DNA from: Sulfurospirillum halorespirans DSM 13726
Lineage (GTDB): Bacteria; Campylobacterota; Campylobacteria; Campylobacterales; Sulfurospirillaceae
Direction of reading: 5' to 3'
Length of the DNA: 64,000 bases
Assembly (NCBI RefSeq): GCF_001723605.1
Contig: NZ_CP017111.1
Location: 1,116,001 to 1,180,000 of the forward strand
Numbering within the stretch: position 1 is the first letter of the stretch; every line of letters begins with the position of its first letter. Below the pieces are notes generated by a model. It searched no databases, had not been told where the DNA came from, and saw nothing but the letters and a program-made list of their open reading frames with translations. Positions 8,358 to 17,191 of the stretch are shown one piece after another. Both the position numbers and the translations under genes were made by a program.

Positions 8358-8429
8358 ATAGTTTACATGTAAAAACTATTTACCAAAGTTAGGTAAAATA
8401 ATACAACGAATTTTTCAAGGAGCATGTCC

Positions 8430-9281
8430 ATGGAAGTGGTAAAAACCGTTGTATTATTGACCTTAATGAGCGTGTTGTTTGTCTGGGTTGGTGGCATGAT
8501 GGGTGGAACGCAGGGGATGATGATCGCGCTTGTATTGGCAGGTGTGATGAACTTTGTGAGCTATTTTTACTCCGACACATTGGTGCTTCGTCACTACAAT
8601 GCGGTGCCTGTAACACGTGAAGCTGCCAATGGACTTTACATCATCGTTGAGCGTTTAAGTCAAAAAGCCAATCTGCCTCTGCCTCAAATCTACATCATCC
8701 CTGATTCCGTTCCAAATGCCTTTGCAACAGGGCGCAATCCCTCGCATGCGGCCGTTGCCGTTACCGAAGGGCTTTTGCAACTTTTGGACGATGAAGAAGT
8801 CGAAGCCGTTTTAGCGCATGAGCTGAGTCACGTGAGACATTACGATATTTTAGTCGGAACCATTGCGGCGACTATCGCAGGCGCCATTGGCGTGATTGCC
8901 AATATGATGCAATTTGGCGCGATGTTTGGAGGGAGCAGGGAAAACAGACCCAATCCTATCGTGATGATTGCTCTTGCGATCATCTTACCACTTGCTGCTG
9001 CGGTCATTCAGATGGCAATCAGTCGCAACCGTGAATACATGGCAGATGAAGGCTCGGCGCGCTTGACAGCGCATCCTGAGTGGTTGCAAAGTGCGCTTGC
9101 AAAGCTTTCAAGCTACAACGCGCAAGGGATGGTGCATGAGGCAACGCCTGAGAGTGCACATATGTTTATCATCAACCCTTTTGCGGGTAAACATATCTCC
9201 TTTGCGTCACTTTTTTCGACGCATCCGTCCACGGAAGATCGGATTGCAAGGTTAGAAGAGTTAAAATTCGAGATAAAATAA
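8430..9281 (+). CDS. htpX: M48-family zinc metalloprotease, HtpX-like
   Basis: A membrane protease of 283 residues. Two N-terminal membrane helices are followed by the zinc-binding HELSH at about residue 130, two further hydrophobic stretches, and the downstream glutamate ligand region EYMADEGSARLT. The C-terminal STHPSTEDRIARLEEL is typical of HtpX, which degrades misfolded inner-membrane proteins with FtsH. I choose the ATG at 8430 over 8424 because AAGGAG (8417-8422) is then spaced 7 nt from the start. A TTTACATGTAAA palindrome (8363-8372 core) lies about 60 nt upstream and another 1 nt after the stop. Confidence 0.9.
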   Translation: MEVVKTVVLLTLMSVLFVWVGGMMGGTQGMMIALVLAGVMNFVSYFYSDTLVLRHYNAVPVTREAANGLYIIVERLSQKANLPLPQIYIIPDSVPNAFATGRNPSHAAVAVTEGLLQLLDDEEVEAVLAHELSHVRHYDILVGTIAATIAGAIGVIANMMQFGAMFGGSRENRPNPIVMIALAIILPLAAAVIQMAISRNREYMADEGSARLTAHPEWLQSALAKLSSYNAQGMVHEATPESAHMFIINPFAGKHISFASLFSTHPSTEDRIARLEELKFEIK

Positions 9282-9282
9282 T

Positions 9283-9292
9283 TTACATGTAA
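9283..9292. repeat. TTACATGTAA palindrome merged with a Shine-Dalgarno
   Basis: The core sits 1 nt after the htpX stop, and its right arm runs into AAAGG, about 8 nt before the cupin ATG. Any protein or methylase bound here would cover the ribosome-binding region in DNA. Confidence 0.8.
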
Positions 9293-9301
9293 AGGTTGAA
9301 A

Positions 9302-9679
9302 ATGAAAAAATCACTGAGTGAAATTCCAAGTACACCGCTTCAAGCAGGCGAGGGTGCGAGTATGCAGATGCTCATCTCTCCAGAAATTGCACCTCATTTT
9401 GCGATGCGCAAATTTGTCATTAAAAAAGAGGGACACATGCCCTTTCATACCAATACGGTCGAGCATGAGCAGTATATTTTAAAAGGCAAAGCGCGCGTTC
9501 AATTGGGTGACGAGAGTTTTATCGCAGTCAAAGATGACATCATCTTTGTTCCAGCGGGTGTTCCGCATTCATACCAAGTGATCGGCGATGAAGATTATGA
9601 ATTTTTATGTTTAGTTCCCAATCACGAGGATACGATTGAGATGGTGAAAGCCACACCACGCGTAGAGTGTGGTTGTTAA
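9302..9679 (+). CDS. Cupin-domain protein
   Basis: A small single-domain cupin of 125 residues with the two cupin motifs. The first is GHMPFHTNTVEHEQYILKG and the second FVPAGVPHSYQ, giving His/Glu metal ligands. It ends in an unusual Cys-Gly-Cys tail. Function is not predictable beyond a metal-binding beta-barrel of the small-molecule-binding or dioxygenase type. The ATG at 9302 is preferred over the TTG at 9296. The Shine-Dalgarno (AAAGG) is formed by the right arm of a TTTACATGTAAA palindrome lying between htpX and this gene. A strong hairpin follows. Confidence 0.8.
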   Translation: MKKSLSEIPSTPLQAGEGASMQMLISPEIAPHFAMRKFVIKKEGHMPFHTNTVEHEQYILKGKARVQLGDESFIAVKDDIIFVPAGVPHSYQVIGDEDYEFLCLVPNHEDTIEMVKATPRVECGC

Positions 9680-9706
9680 GTAAGAAGCCTTTTTAAGGCT
9701 TCTTAC
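9680..9706. terminator. Bidirectional terminator between cupin and hydrolase genes
   Basis: A perfect 12-bp stem (GTAAGAAGCCTT paired with AAGGCTTCTTAC) closes a TTT loop. It begins right at the cupin stop and contains the stop codon of the convergent hydrolase gene, so it can serve both genes. Confidence 0.7.
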
Positions 9707-10239
9707 GCACGGCGTAGTTGTCCTAAATAAGCATACCCTTCTTCCCATGACCCAATGTCACTAAAGCTGTTGATATGACCTTTATCGCCGACATTGACCA
9801 ACGCACTTCCCCATGCTTTGGCTAAGCCTTGCGCATAACTAAGACTCGCGTAAGGATCGTTGGTGCTGGCAATGATGATACTTGGAAAATCAAACAAGCC
9901 CATTGGTGTGGTTTCAAATCCTTCGACATTGCTTGGAAAAACGTCTGAGTTTGGATCGGGTGGGGCGACAAGAAGCGCTCCTTTGATGGACGAGTGCATT
10001 TTTTGCGCGTCCCAATGGGCGATCACTAAGCATGCAAGGCTGTGCGCAACAAGGACAACCTCTTCGCCTGCTTGGGCGACTTCTTCTTCAAGTTTTTCGA
10101 TCCACTCTTTGCAAATGGGATGATCCCAATCCCTTTGAATTACACGTTTAAAGTCAGGATTTTCTCTCTCCCAAAACGTTTGCCAATGCTCGTCCCCTGA
10201 GCCTTGATACCCTGGTAATATAAGCACAGATGTTGCCAT
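9703..10239 (-). CDS. RBBP9/YdeN-family alpha/beta hydrolase
   Basis: A compact 178-residue serine hydrolase of the RBBP9/YdeN (DUF676-like esterase) family. Seen in sequence: the N-terminal LILPGYQGSGDEHWQTFWE oxyanion-hole region, the nucleophile elbow VAHSLACLVIAHW, an Asp in STNDPYAS, and the catalytic His in GDKGHINSFS near the end. Members are small soluble esterases of unknown natural substrate. The start is the ATG at 10237-10239. It shares a bidirectional hairpin with the convergent cupin gene. Confidence 0.87.
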   Translation of the reverse strand: MATSVLILPGYQGSGDEHWQTFWERENPDFKRVIQRDWDHPICKEWIEKLEEEVAQAGEEVVLVAHSLACLVIAHWDAQKMHSSIKGALLVAPPDPNSDVFPSNVEGFETTPMGLFDFPSIIIASTNDPYASLSYAQGLAKAWGSALVNVGDKGHINSFSDIGSWEEGYAYLGQLRRA

Positions 10240-10337
10240 AAATCCCTCATTTGATCAAATTAAAGAACTATTGTAGTCTAGCCTCACTTAATTAAGAGCG
10301 AGTAGGCTATGATAATGGCAAAAAATAAGGAGTTTTC

Positions 10338-10886
10338 ATGCGCATTTTTGCTCAACAAACGGCGATGTTACTCGTGGATGTTCAAGAGCGTCTTTTTGGG
10401 CATATTGAGGGGCACGATGAACTTGAAAAGCATCTGTTGGTACTGCTTCAAGGGCTTCAAAGCTTAGACATTCCCATTGTCTGCAATCAGCAATACACCA
10501 AAGGATTGGGTGAGACGATACAGAGTATTCGCTTACTTTTAGGCGACGTTGAGATTTATGAAAAACGTACCTTTAGCTGTTGCCAAAATCCAGACGTGAT
10601 GGAAGCGCTTAAAGCCTTACATGTAAAGCGTGTCATCGTCGCAGGCGTGGAGAGCCATGTGTGCATTTTGCAAAGCGTGTTGGATCTGTTAGACGCAGGA
10701 TTTGAAGTCATCGTCTGTGCCGATGCTCTCGGTTCGCGCAAAGCAAAAGACCATGAACTGGCACTCTTACGAATGACTCAAGAAGGAGCACGTGTTGGCT
10801 CAGTGGAATCACTGCTGTTTGAGCTTTTACGCAGTGCCGATCATGCGCAGTTTAAGACGATTAGCAACTTAGTCAAAGCGCTCTAA
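10338..10886 (+). CDS. Isochorismatase-family cysteine hydrolase
   Basis: A 182-residue protein with the isochorismatase-like Asp-Lys-Cys triad: AMLLVDVQERL (Asp14), YEKRTFSC (Lys near 77) and GVESHVCILQ (Cys near 113). It most resembles the YcaC-like subgroup of hydrolases with unknown amide substrates. AAGGAG lies upstream of the ATG. A palindrome at 10617-10626 encodes Ala-Leu-His-Val-Lys directly before the beta strand that leads to the catalytic Cys. The gene converges on cheR with only 21 nt between. Confidence 0.85.
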   Translation: MRIFAQQTAMLLVDVQERLFGHIEGHDELEKHLLVLLQGLQSLDIPIVCNQQYTKGLGETIQSIRLLLGDVEIYEKRTFSCCQNPDVMEALKALHVKRVIVAGVESHVCILQSVLDLLDAGFEVIVCADALGSRKAKDHELALLRMTQEGARVGSVESLLFELLRSADHAQFKTISNLVKAL

Positions 10887-10891
10887 ACGTT

Positions 10892-10922
10892 TTACATGTA
10901 AAGAAGTTTAGGACTTCTTTAC
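10892..10922. terminator. Palindrome plus hairpin at the isochorismatase-cheR junction
   Basis: A TTTACATGTAAA palindrome is joined to a 10-bp stem (GTAAAGAAGT paired with ACTTCTTTAC, loop TTAGG) at 10898-10922. The loop contains the cheR stop codon. It could terminate transcription arriving from the left, but no T-run follows, so the call is tentative. Confidence 0.35.
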
Positions 10923-11753
10923 ATAGTATGAGAGACGATGGTCGGTGTGTTTTGTAAAATAATTATTGTCAGGAATGATGTCCGCATGCCCTAAAAAGAG
11001 CTTGCCTTCAGGTTTGAGAAGCGTGGCAAAACGCTCGATGGTTTTGAGGCGAAAATCGTCATCAAAGTAGATCAGCATATTACGTGAAAAGATGATGTCA
11101 AATTTCCCTAAAGAGAGAAATTCGTGCTCAAAGATATTGACTTTAGTGAACGAAACAGAGCTGAAATACTCTTTTTTAACACTAAAATAGCGCTCTTCTT
11201 GTGTGAAAAATTTCTCTTTCAAGCGTGCTTCTAATTTATGCAAAGAGCGCTCGGAGAAGAGCCCTTTTTGCGCTTTTTCGATCGCTTCAGAGTTGATGTC
11301 AATGCCCGTGATGCTAAAATCTCTTGGCTCTCGTTTACGCTCTTGCATCATCATGGAAAGAGAATATACCTCTTCTCCCGAAGCGCAAGGAGCGCAGAGA
11401 ATCTTGACATTGGGAATGGCAAGGGCAAAATTAACTGCCATGTCGAGTTGTGCCTCTTCACGGTAGAAGTAGGTTTCATTGACCGTCACAAGATCGATCA
11501 AATCTTGCCTAAGGCCTTTATCGCTTTGCAACGCTTCAAAGAGTTTACGAAAACTGTAAATCTCTTTGCGTTCGCAAAAAAGGCGAAGTTTGGTTTCGAT
11601 GACGCTGTTTTTCGCAAACAGATCCACACCAATCTCACGTTTGATGTAATGCAGTAGATCGTGGAGTCCAAAGGTATTGAACTCTTTTGGGGCTGAAACT
11701 TCGTGTTTCTGTGCAATTTCAGGCTCTTTTTTCTTGTTAAAAAACCACATCAA
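10908..11753 (-). CDS. cheR: CheR-type protein-glutamate methyltransferase
   Basis: A 281-residue chemotaxis methyltransferase that would methylate glutamates on methyl-accepting receptors using SAM. It has the helical N-terminal CheR domain (about residues 25-90) and the SAM-binding domain with VTVNETYFYREEAQ, CAPCASGEEVYSL and FDIIFSRNMLIYFD. It overlaps cheB by 4 nt (ATGA), so the two opposing enzymes are translationally coupled. The N-terminal 20 residues are a charged linker absent from shorter CheR proteins. Confidence 0.92.
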   Translation of the reverse strand: MMWFFNKKKEPEIAQKHEVSAPKEFNTFGLHDLLHYIKREIGVDLFAKNSVIETKLRLFCERKEIYSFRKLFEALQSDKGLRQDLIDLVTVNETYFYREEAQLDMAVNFALAIPNVKILCAPCASGEEVYSLSMMMQERKREPRDFSITGIDINSEAIEKAQKGLFSERSLHKLEARLKEKFFTQEERYFSVKKEYFSSVSFTKVNIFEHEFLSLGKFDIIFSRNMLIYFDDDFRLKTIERFATLLKPEGKLFLGHADIIPDNNYFTKHTDHRLSYYVKKS

Positions 11754-12316
11754 GACGCTCCAAAGGTTTTAATAATTTGTACGATTTCATCCAAGGCAAA
11801 CGAAGTGATATTAGGATTAATCTCCACCGCGCGCTTTGGCATGCCATAAACTATAGCACTTTTTTCACTCTCTGCGATACATTGTGCGCCATGTTTTTGC
11901 AATTCGCTCAGTCCATTGGCACCATCGTGCCCAATTCCCGTAAGCAGCACCGCTAAAATCTCAGCGTGACCAATGCACTCAACTGCCGAAGAGAAGAGCG
12001 AATCAATGCTTGGATTGTACGGGGTTTCACCCTCATCCATGGGCTCAATGCGCGTGCAATCGGCTTGCTTTAGACGGCAATTTTGAGGACAGATGTAGAC
12101 ATGCGACGCGTGCAAGTTCATTCGCGCATCCACAGCATGGACGGGCAGGTGTAACTCATTTTGAAATTGACTGATAAAGCTTGGAATAAAGGTTGCATTC
12201 ATGTGTTGCGCAATAATAATTGACCCATTGTACGTTGCAGGAATCACCGATAAAATCTTTTTTAAATGACCAGGGCCTCCGGTGGAGGCTCCGATCAACA
12301 CAATTTTAGGTTTCAT
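11750..12316 (-). CDS. cheB: CheB-type methylesterase lacking the receiver domain
   Basis: This 188-residue protein is the C-terminal catalytic half of CheB only. The catalytic Ser lies in IGASTGGPGHLKK (about residues 7-19), His in IAQHMNATFIPSF, and Asp in LTGIGHDGANG. The usual N-terminal response-regulator domain is absent; Campylobacter jejuni CheB is known to have the same architecture. Control by CheA phosphorylation is therefore not expected. It demethylates or deamidates chemoreceptors together with the adjacent CheR. The start overlaps the end of pepA by 4 nt. Confidence 0.9.
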   Translation of the reverse strand: MKPKIVLIGASTGGPGHLKKILSVIPATYNGSIIIAQHMNATFIPSFISQFQNELHLPVHAVDARMNLHASHVYICPQNCRLKQADCTRIEPMDEGETPYNPSIDSLFSSAVECIGHAEILAVLLTGIGHDGANGLSELQKHGAQCIAESEKSAIVYGMPKRAVEINPNITSFALDEIVQIIKTFGAS

Positions 12317-13773
12317 TGATCTCCACGTTTAGTGTCATCAATCATCCAGTAAAGGTTCATACGAACCCCTGCGCCACTGGCACCAAACTGGTTGTATCCC
12401 CACGCTTTTTCAATGTAAGCAGGTCCTGCGATGTCAAGATGAAGCCATTTGTCTTTATGTGCTTCTTCGATGAAATTATCTAAAAACAGACCCGCGGTGA
12501 TAGCGCCACCGTAGCGACTGGAGCTAATGTTGGACATGTCAGCAACCGAGCTTTTGAGAAGCTTTTTAAGGTATTTGTTAAACGGAAGGGAACCACTTAG
12601 TTCGCCACTCGCCGTTGAGGCTTTGAGCATCGAGTGTTTTAGCTCACTGCTATGCCCCATAATGCCTGTGGTAAACTCACCCAATGCCACCACGCACGCA
12701 CCTGTGAGCGTTGCCATATCGACCAAAAGATCGGGGCCAAGCTCTTGGGCATAACATAAGCAATCCGCGAGCACCAAACGTCCCTCAGCATCGGTGTTAC
12801 GTACTTCGATGGTTTTACCGTTTTTTGCCACTAAAACATCATCGGGTTTATAGGCATTGCCTCCGATCATATTTTCCGTTGCGCCAATGATCGCATGAAT
12901 TTCATACGGAAGCGCTAAGGTTGCTGCACCTTTTAAGATCGCCATAACCGCAGCAGCGCCACTTTTATCGGCTTTCATCGTGACCATATGTTCACTCGGT
13001 TTGAGGCTCAGTCCACCGCTATCATACGTTAATCCTTTGCCCACATAGACCAGACGTTTTTTAGCATTTTCAGGTTTGTAGGTCAGATGAATTAAGCGAG
13101 GCGGATGCACGCTTGCACGGTTGACGGCAAGGAACGCATTCATGCCTTGCTCTTTTAAAAAGGTCTCATCCATCACTTTACATGTAACGTTGGGAATCGA
13201 GGCCAAGGTTTGTGCAACATCGGCAAGAGCGATGGGTGTCATCTCTTCAGGGGTTGCGTTGACGATGGCTTTGGCAAAGTTGGTCGCTTCTGCAATCGCA
13301 GTGGCGACACGAAGCGCCTCAGTCGCTGTTTGCATGGAAACATCCACGCGACTGTAATCTTCCAAGCAGATGATAATTTTTTCGATCGAAGAAGACTCTT
13401 TTTTACTTTTGTAGGTATCAAACGTGTAGCTTCCAAGGATAAACCCTTCCACCAACGCTTTGATATTTAAGCCTGGGCAATCGTTCGAATAAGTTCCAAT
13501 GCAGAGGCTTCTCAGTTTCGTTTTTTTGAGCGCGTCCAACGCTTTCGCCGCGGCGAGACGAATCTCATCGGCATCGAGTGAGTCGCATCCGACGTAGAGT
13601 GTTTTACTCTCTGCCACAAAAAGGCTCTCTTCACTCTCTCCTTTAAAGCCTAAAAGTGTTAGAGTCTCTTTATCGCTGATGGACGCGTGGTCTAAATTTT
13701 TATCGATAACAAGGACGATTTTGGCGTCGGCTTGTGTTTCACTGATTTTCTGATTGTTGAGGTGTATTTGCAT
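12313..13773 (-). CDS. pepA: Leucyl aminopeptidase (M17)
   Basis: A 486-residue cytosolic aminopeptidase with two metal ions. The C-terminal catalytic domain shows VGKGLTYDSGG and KADKSGAAAVM (metal-binding Lys and Asp) and the family signature NTDAEGRL near residue 320. I place the start at the ATG 13771-13773 (MQIHLNNQK), with AAGGA 6 nt upstream, rather than at the in-frame codon 60 nt earlier. This still overlaps the 3' end of the dedA gene by 35 nt. A TTACATGTAA site at 13178-13187 encodes Val-Thr-Cys-Lys. Confidence 0.93.
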   Translation of the reverse strand: MQIHLNNQKISETQADAKIVLVIDKNLDHASISDKETLTLLGFKGESEESLFVAESKTLYVGCDSLDADEIRLAAAKALDALKKTKLRSLCIGTYSNDCPGLNIKALVEGFILGSYTFDTYKSKKESSSIEKIIICLEDYSRVDVSMQTATEALRVATAIAEATNFAKAIVNATPEEMTPIALADVAQTLASIPNVTCKVMDETFLKEQGMNAFLAVNRASVHPPRLIHLTYKPENAKKRLVYVGKGLTYDSGGLSLKPSEHMVTMKADKSGAAAVMAILKGAATLALPYEIHAIIGATENMIGGNAYKPDDVLVAKNGKTIEVRNTDAEGRLVLADCLCYAQELGPDLLVDMATLTGACVVALGEFTTGIMGHSSELKHSMLKASTASGELSGSLPFNKYLKKLLKSSVADMSNISSSRYGGAITAGLFLDNFIEEAHKDKWLHLDIAGPAYIEKAWGYNQFGASGAGVRMNLYWMIDDTKRGDQ

Positions 13774-14452
13774 GTTTTTCCTTAAATGTCTTGTCGGTAA
13801 CTTTGTGAAAATAGTACGAGATTCCTCCACCAATAATAGCTGCTAGTGGAAGCGCAAAATACCAATGCTCTTTTGCCCAGTGAATAACGATGAGAATTTC
13901 CTGACCAAAGTACCATGTCGGTACAATGGTGAGGGCTGCCCAAAACCACGCTGAGATGAGATTGATACAGGCGAACATCTTTCCGCTGTAGCGGGTGAGT
14001 CCTATGGAGATAGGAATAACGGTGCGAAGACCGTAGAGATAGCGTTGAATAAAGATAATCGGCCAGCCGTATCGTTTGAGTAAAAGATGCGCAAGAGCAA
14101 GTTTACGGCGTTGTCCGCGAAGTTTTTTATAGACGAATTTTTTATTGAAACGACCGATGTAAAAATAGACTTGATCGCCTGCAAAACCACCCAGCCCTGC
14201 GACGAAAATCGCAAGAAAAAGATTCATATCGCCTGTGTGGGTGAGAAGCCCTGCCATCACCAGACCCATCTCGCCCTCTAACATTCCCCAGAAGAAGAGA
14301 ATGATATAGCCGTACTCTTTCATCAAATAGAGAAATTTATTCTCCAACCCTTCCACGGGTGCCATGTACAAAACATAGCCTAGAACAGAGAGAATAACGA
14401 TCATAAAAAGAGCGAAAAGTTTGCCTGAGTGTTTGTTCATAAAGTCACTCAT
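13739..14452 (-). CDS. DedA-family membrane protein
   Basis: A 237-residue polytopic inner-membrane protein of the DedA (SNARE-associated/VTT) family, linked in other bacteria to lipid-carrier or phospholipid flipping. Typical features are GYIILFFWGMLEGEMGLVMAG, the GGFAGDQVYFYIGR segment and RYGWPIIFIQRYLYGLRTVIP with its conserved Arg residues. Start is ATG 14450-14452; a second Met four codons on is possible. It lies 4 nt after trpB and overlaps pepA. A second, shorter DedA is encoded at 62113. Confidence 0.9.
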   Translation of the reverse strand: MSDFMNKHSGKLFALFMIVILSVLGYVLYMAPVEGLENKFLYLMKEYGYIILFFWGMLEGEMGLVMAGLLTHTGDMNLFLAIFVAGLGGFAGDQVYFYIGRFNKKFVYKKLRGQRRKLALAHLLLKRYGWPIIFIQRYLYGLRTVIPISIGLTRYSGKMFACINLISAWFWAALTIVPTWYFGQEILIVIHWAKEHWYFALPLAAIIGGGISYYFHKVTDKTFKEKHANTPQQSENQ

Positions 14453-14456
14453 GCCC

Positions 14457-15662
14457 TTATCCTATGTTCAAAATAGATTTTGCTTGTACCATATCTTTAT
14501 CCCCACGACCGGAGAGATTAACGATAATAATTTTATTTTTGATCTCATCTTTAGGGATTTTTTTAAGATACGCAATCGCATGCGCACTTTCAAATGCAGG
14601 GATAATGCCCTCTTTACGGCTCAACCAAACAAACGCATCGAGTGCTTCTTGATCGGTGATATTATCGTATTTTGCAACACCTAGCTCTTTAAGATACGCA
14701 TGTTCAGGGCCAATGCCTGGGTAATCCAGACCTGCGGAGATGGAGTGCGCTTCGAGTATTTGCCCATCGTCATCTTGAAGCAGGTAACTCATCTGCCCGT
14801 GAAGTACACCGGGGCTTCCTTTGGCAAGTGAACAGCCGTGTTTGTCGGTATCAATGCCATGACCTCCTGCTTCGATGCCCACACACTGAACACCCTCATC
14901 GCCTAAGAAGTGGCTAAAAATACCCATAGCATTACTGCCACCACCGATACACGCCACGACCATATCAGGCAGGCGTTTCTCTTTGACCAAAATTTGCGCT
15001 TTGGCTTCATAGCCGATGATCGCTTGAAAATCACGCACCATCATAGGATACGGATGTGGCCCTGCAACGGTACCAATGATGTAAAATGTGTCACGCGCAT
15101 GCGTTACCCAGTAGCGAATCGCTTCGTTCATTGCATCTTTTAAGGTTTTACTGCCACTTTTAACGGCATGTACTTTCGCTCCCAAAAGTTTCATACGAAA
15201 GACATTGAGTTCTTGGCGCTCGACATCTTTTTCACCCATAAAAACTTCACATTCAAGACCTAGCAAAGCGGCAACGGTTGCCGTAGCCACGCCGTGTTGC
15301 CCTGCACCCGTTTCTGCAATGACACGTTTTTTACCCATCTTTTTAGCAATCAAGCCTTGCACAATCGTGTTGTTGATCTTGTGCGCACCCGTGTGGTTGA
15401 GGTCTTCTCGTTTGAGATAGATTTTAGCACCCAACTCTTGGGAGATATTTTTAGCATAATAAAGCGCTGAAGGACGTCCAACATAATCTTTCATGTGATG
15501 ATCGACTTCGCTCCAGAAATTTTCATTGAAACGAAGGCTCTGATACTCTTTTTCAAGCTCTAAAAGAACAGGCATCAATGTTTCAGGAACATAGCGCCCT
15601 CCAAAAATGCCAAAGTGTCCGTTGTGATCAGGGTCAAATTTAGAAGCTCTTGGAATGTACAT
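14457..15662 (-). CDS. trpB: Tryptophan synthase beta chain
   Basis: A 401-residue PLP enzyme that condenses indole and serine to tryptophan. The PLP lysine is Lys95 in [23 protein letters not shown] and the phosphate-binding [10 protein letters not shown] loop are intact. Length matches the family. No trpA or other trp genes lie nearby, so trpB is separated from its partner. Its ATG overlaps the apt stop by one base (TAATG), so apt and trpB are translationally coupled despite unrelated pathways. Confidence 0.97.
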   Translation of the reverse strand: MYIPRASKFDPDHNGHFGIFGGRYVPETLMPVLLELEKEYQSLRFNENFWSEVDHHMKDYVGRPSALYYAKNISQELGAKIYLKREDLNHTGAHKINNTIVQGLIAKKMGKKRVIAETGAGQHGVATATVAALLGLECEVFMGEKDVERQELNVFRMKLLGAKVHAVKSGSKTLKDAMNEAIRYWVTHARDTFYIIGTVAGPHPYPMMVRDFQAIIGYEAKAQILVKEKRLPDMVVACIGGGSNAMGIFSHFLGDEGVQCVGIEAGGHGIDTDKHGCSLAKGSPGVLHGQMSYLLQDDDGQILEAHSISAGLDYPGIGPEHAYLKELGVAKYDNITDQEALDAFVWLSRKEGIIPAFESAHAIAYLKKIPKDEIKNKIIIVNLSGRGDKDMVQAKSILNIG

Positions 15663-16219
15663 TAAAACACCTCTAAAACAGAGTAAACGGAGGTTGTTTT
15701 TTTGATGTCAAGATCGCCTTGTAAAAACGTAAGGTTGATCACAAAACAGGCTTCAATACACTCAGCACCTGCTTTGTTGATAAGATTGACCGCAGCAGTG
15801 GCTGTGCCTCCTGTGGCGATAAGATCATCGATTAAAAGAACTTTGGGTTTTGCTTTTCCCGCACCCGTAAACGCATCAATGTGGATGGAGACAGCATCGA
15901 CGCCGTATTCGAGTGAGTATTTTTCGCTGATGGTCGTGTAGGGAAGTTTACCGGGTTTTCGAATCGGGACAAAACGTGTTCTAAGACGCGCTGCAAGTGC
16001 CGATCCAAAGATAAATCCACGGCTTTCAATGCCTGCAATGTAGTCAATTTCTCTGTTTTCGTAGCGCTCAACCAAATGATCCATCAAAAGATGAAACGCT
16101 TTTGCATCGCCTAAAAGCGTGGTAATGTCTTTGAACTTAATGCCCGGTTTTTGAAAATCTTCGATCTCACGAATCGAATTTGAAAGATACGTTTTATCCG
16201 CTTCACTTAAATGACTCAT
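15662..16219 (-). CDS. apt: Adenine phosphoribosyltransferase
   Basis: A 185-residue purine salvage enzyme converting adenine and PRPP to AMP. The PRPP-binding motif [17 protein letters not shown] (about residues 126-142) and the [10 protein letters not shown] segment are visible. It is the first gene of a minus-strand run apt-trpB-dedA-pepA-cheB-cheR with small gaps or overlaps. A shortened dispersed repeat and a TTTACATGTAAA palindrome lie within 90 nt upstream. Confidence 0.95.
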   Translation of the reverse strand: MSHLSEADKTYLSNSIREIEDFQKPGIKFKDITTLLGDAKAFHLLMDHLVERYENREIDYIAGIESRGFIFGSALAARLRTRFVPIRKPGKLPYTTISEKYSLEYGVDAVSIHIDAFTGAGKAKPKVLLIDDLIATGGTATAAVNLINKAGAECIEACFVINLTFLQGDLDIKKTTSVYSVLEVF

Positions 16220-16243
16220 AGAAACCCTTTTTCATTTTTAGTA

Positions 16244-16290
16244 TATACGATTTGTAGGCAAAGCCTAAAAAACTTGCCTTATTGAGGCAG
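16244..16290. repeat. Dispersed stem-loop repeat, copy C (short form)
   Basis: It shares ATACG, GCAAAGCCTAAAAA and CTTGCC-loop-GAGGCAG with copy B at 57329 but lacks the middle of the element, as if internally deleted. The 3' hairpin (GCCT-TATT-GAGGC) is kept. A TTTACATGTAAA palindrome begins 9 nt further on, as also occurs shortly after copy A. Confidence 0.5.
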
Positions 16291-16338
16291 AAATAATGTT
16301 TACATGTAAACGGAAAAAACAACTCAACCCTAAATTCA

Positions 16339-16671
16339 TTACAAGAGTGCCTCGATCTTTCCTTCGAGCTCTTTAATGTGTTGACGGAGTTTATCGCCTT
16401 CCATTCGGTATTGGCTGTTACGGGTACGAAGGGATTTGAGGTCGTTTTTGACCTTTTTGAGCTCATCGCTTAAAATATCAATATTGCCCAAAGAGCGTTG
16501 TAACTGGACTTGATATTTGCGGATGACCACTTCGGCATCGTTGAGGGTTTGTTTGACGACAATATTACTACGCTTCTCTTTGCGAAGCAGCGTTTTGAAG
16601 TAAAACACCATAATCAACAAATAGACACACGCGGAAAAAAGTACCGTTGCTATAACCCAATCAAGTGCCAT
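16339..16671 (-). CDS. Membrane-anchored coiled-coil protein, hypothetical
   Basis: A 110-residue protein with one N-terminal membrane helix (about residues 5-27) followed by a long heptad-rich coiled coil (about 38-110) exposed to the cytoplasm or periplasm. I do not recognise a named family; the layout resembles small division or envelope scaffolding proteins, but that is only shape. It begins 2 nt after the rpiB stop on the same strand, so it is co-transcribed with rpiB. Confidence 0.75.
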   Translation of the reverse strand: MALDWVIATVLFSACVYLLIMVFYFKTLLRKEKRSNIVVKQTLNDAEVVIRKYQVQLQRSLGNIDILSDELKKVKNDLKSLRTRNSQYRMEGDKLRQHIKELEGKIEALL

Positions 16672-16673
16672 GG

Positions 16674-17102
16674 CTACAGCTCTAACTTTTCAACACGCAT
16701 CGCATGTCTTCCGCCCTCAAATGAGGTAGCACACCATGCGTTGAGCATCGACTCAATGACACCGAGTCCCACAACACGTTGTCCAAAGCAGAGCACGTTG
16801 GCATCGTTGTGCGCGCGTGCCATCTGTGCTGTGTACGCATCATGACACAAGGCGGCTCGAATACCCACATGTTTGTTGGCTGCCAAACTCATACCAATGC
16901 CTGAACCACAGATCAAAATACCCTGTGTTTCACTGTTTTTGAGCACTTCAAGACTAAGGGCATGTGCGAAATCAGGGTAATCGACACGTTCTGTGTTAAA
17001 AGGTCCAAGATCAATGACTTCGTGCCCCATGCCTTGGAGCATCTCAATGACATCTTGTTTGATGGCAATGCCTGCATGATCGGTTGCAATAAAAAACTTC
17101 AA
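16674..17102 (-). CDS. rpiB: Ribose-5-phosphate isomerase B
   Basis: A 142-residue LacAB/RpiB-family isomerase that interconverts ribose 5-phosphate and ribulose 5-phosphate in the pentose phosphate pathway. ATDHAGIAIK at the N-terminus and the catalytic-cysteine loop ICGSGIGMSLAANK (about residues 64-77) are diagnostic. The start is the ATG at 17100-17102. It is followed by the coiled-coil protein on the same strand. Confidence 0.95.
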   Translation of the reverse strand: MKFFIATDHAGIAIKQDVIEMLQGMGHEVIDLGPFNTERVDYPDFAHALSLEVLKNSETQGILICGSGIGMSLAANKHVGIRAALCHDAYTAQMARAHNDANVLCFGQRVVGLGVIESMLNAWCATSFEGGRHAMRVEKLEL

Positions 17103-17165
17103 GAAAGTGTCCTTCTGTAAGGGAATAAGGACGATTATATCACAAGCATTATTATAAATTCCAAA

Positions 17166-17191
17166 AACAGGTCTCTTAGAAAAGACCTGTT
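17166..17191 (-). terminator. Rho-independent terminator after the M50 protease gene
   Basis: A 9-bp stem (AACAGGTCT paired with AGACCTGTT) overlaps the M50 protease stop codon. On the minus strand it is followed by TTTT, giving a standard intrinsic terminator for the folD-lepB-M50 run. Confidence 0.7.
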
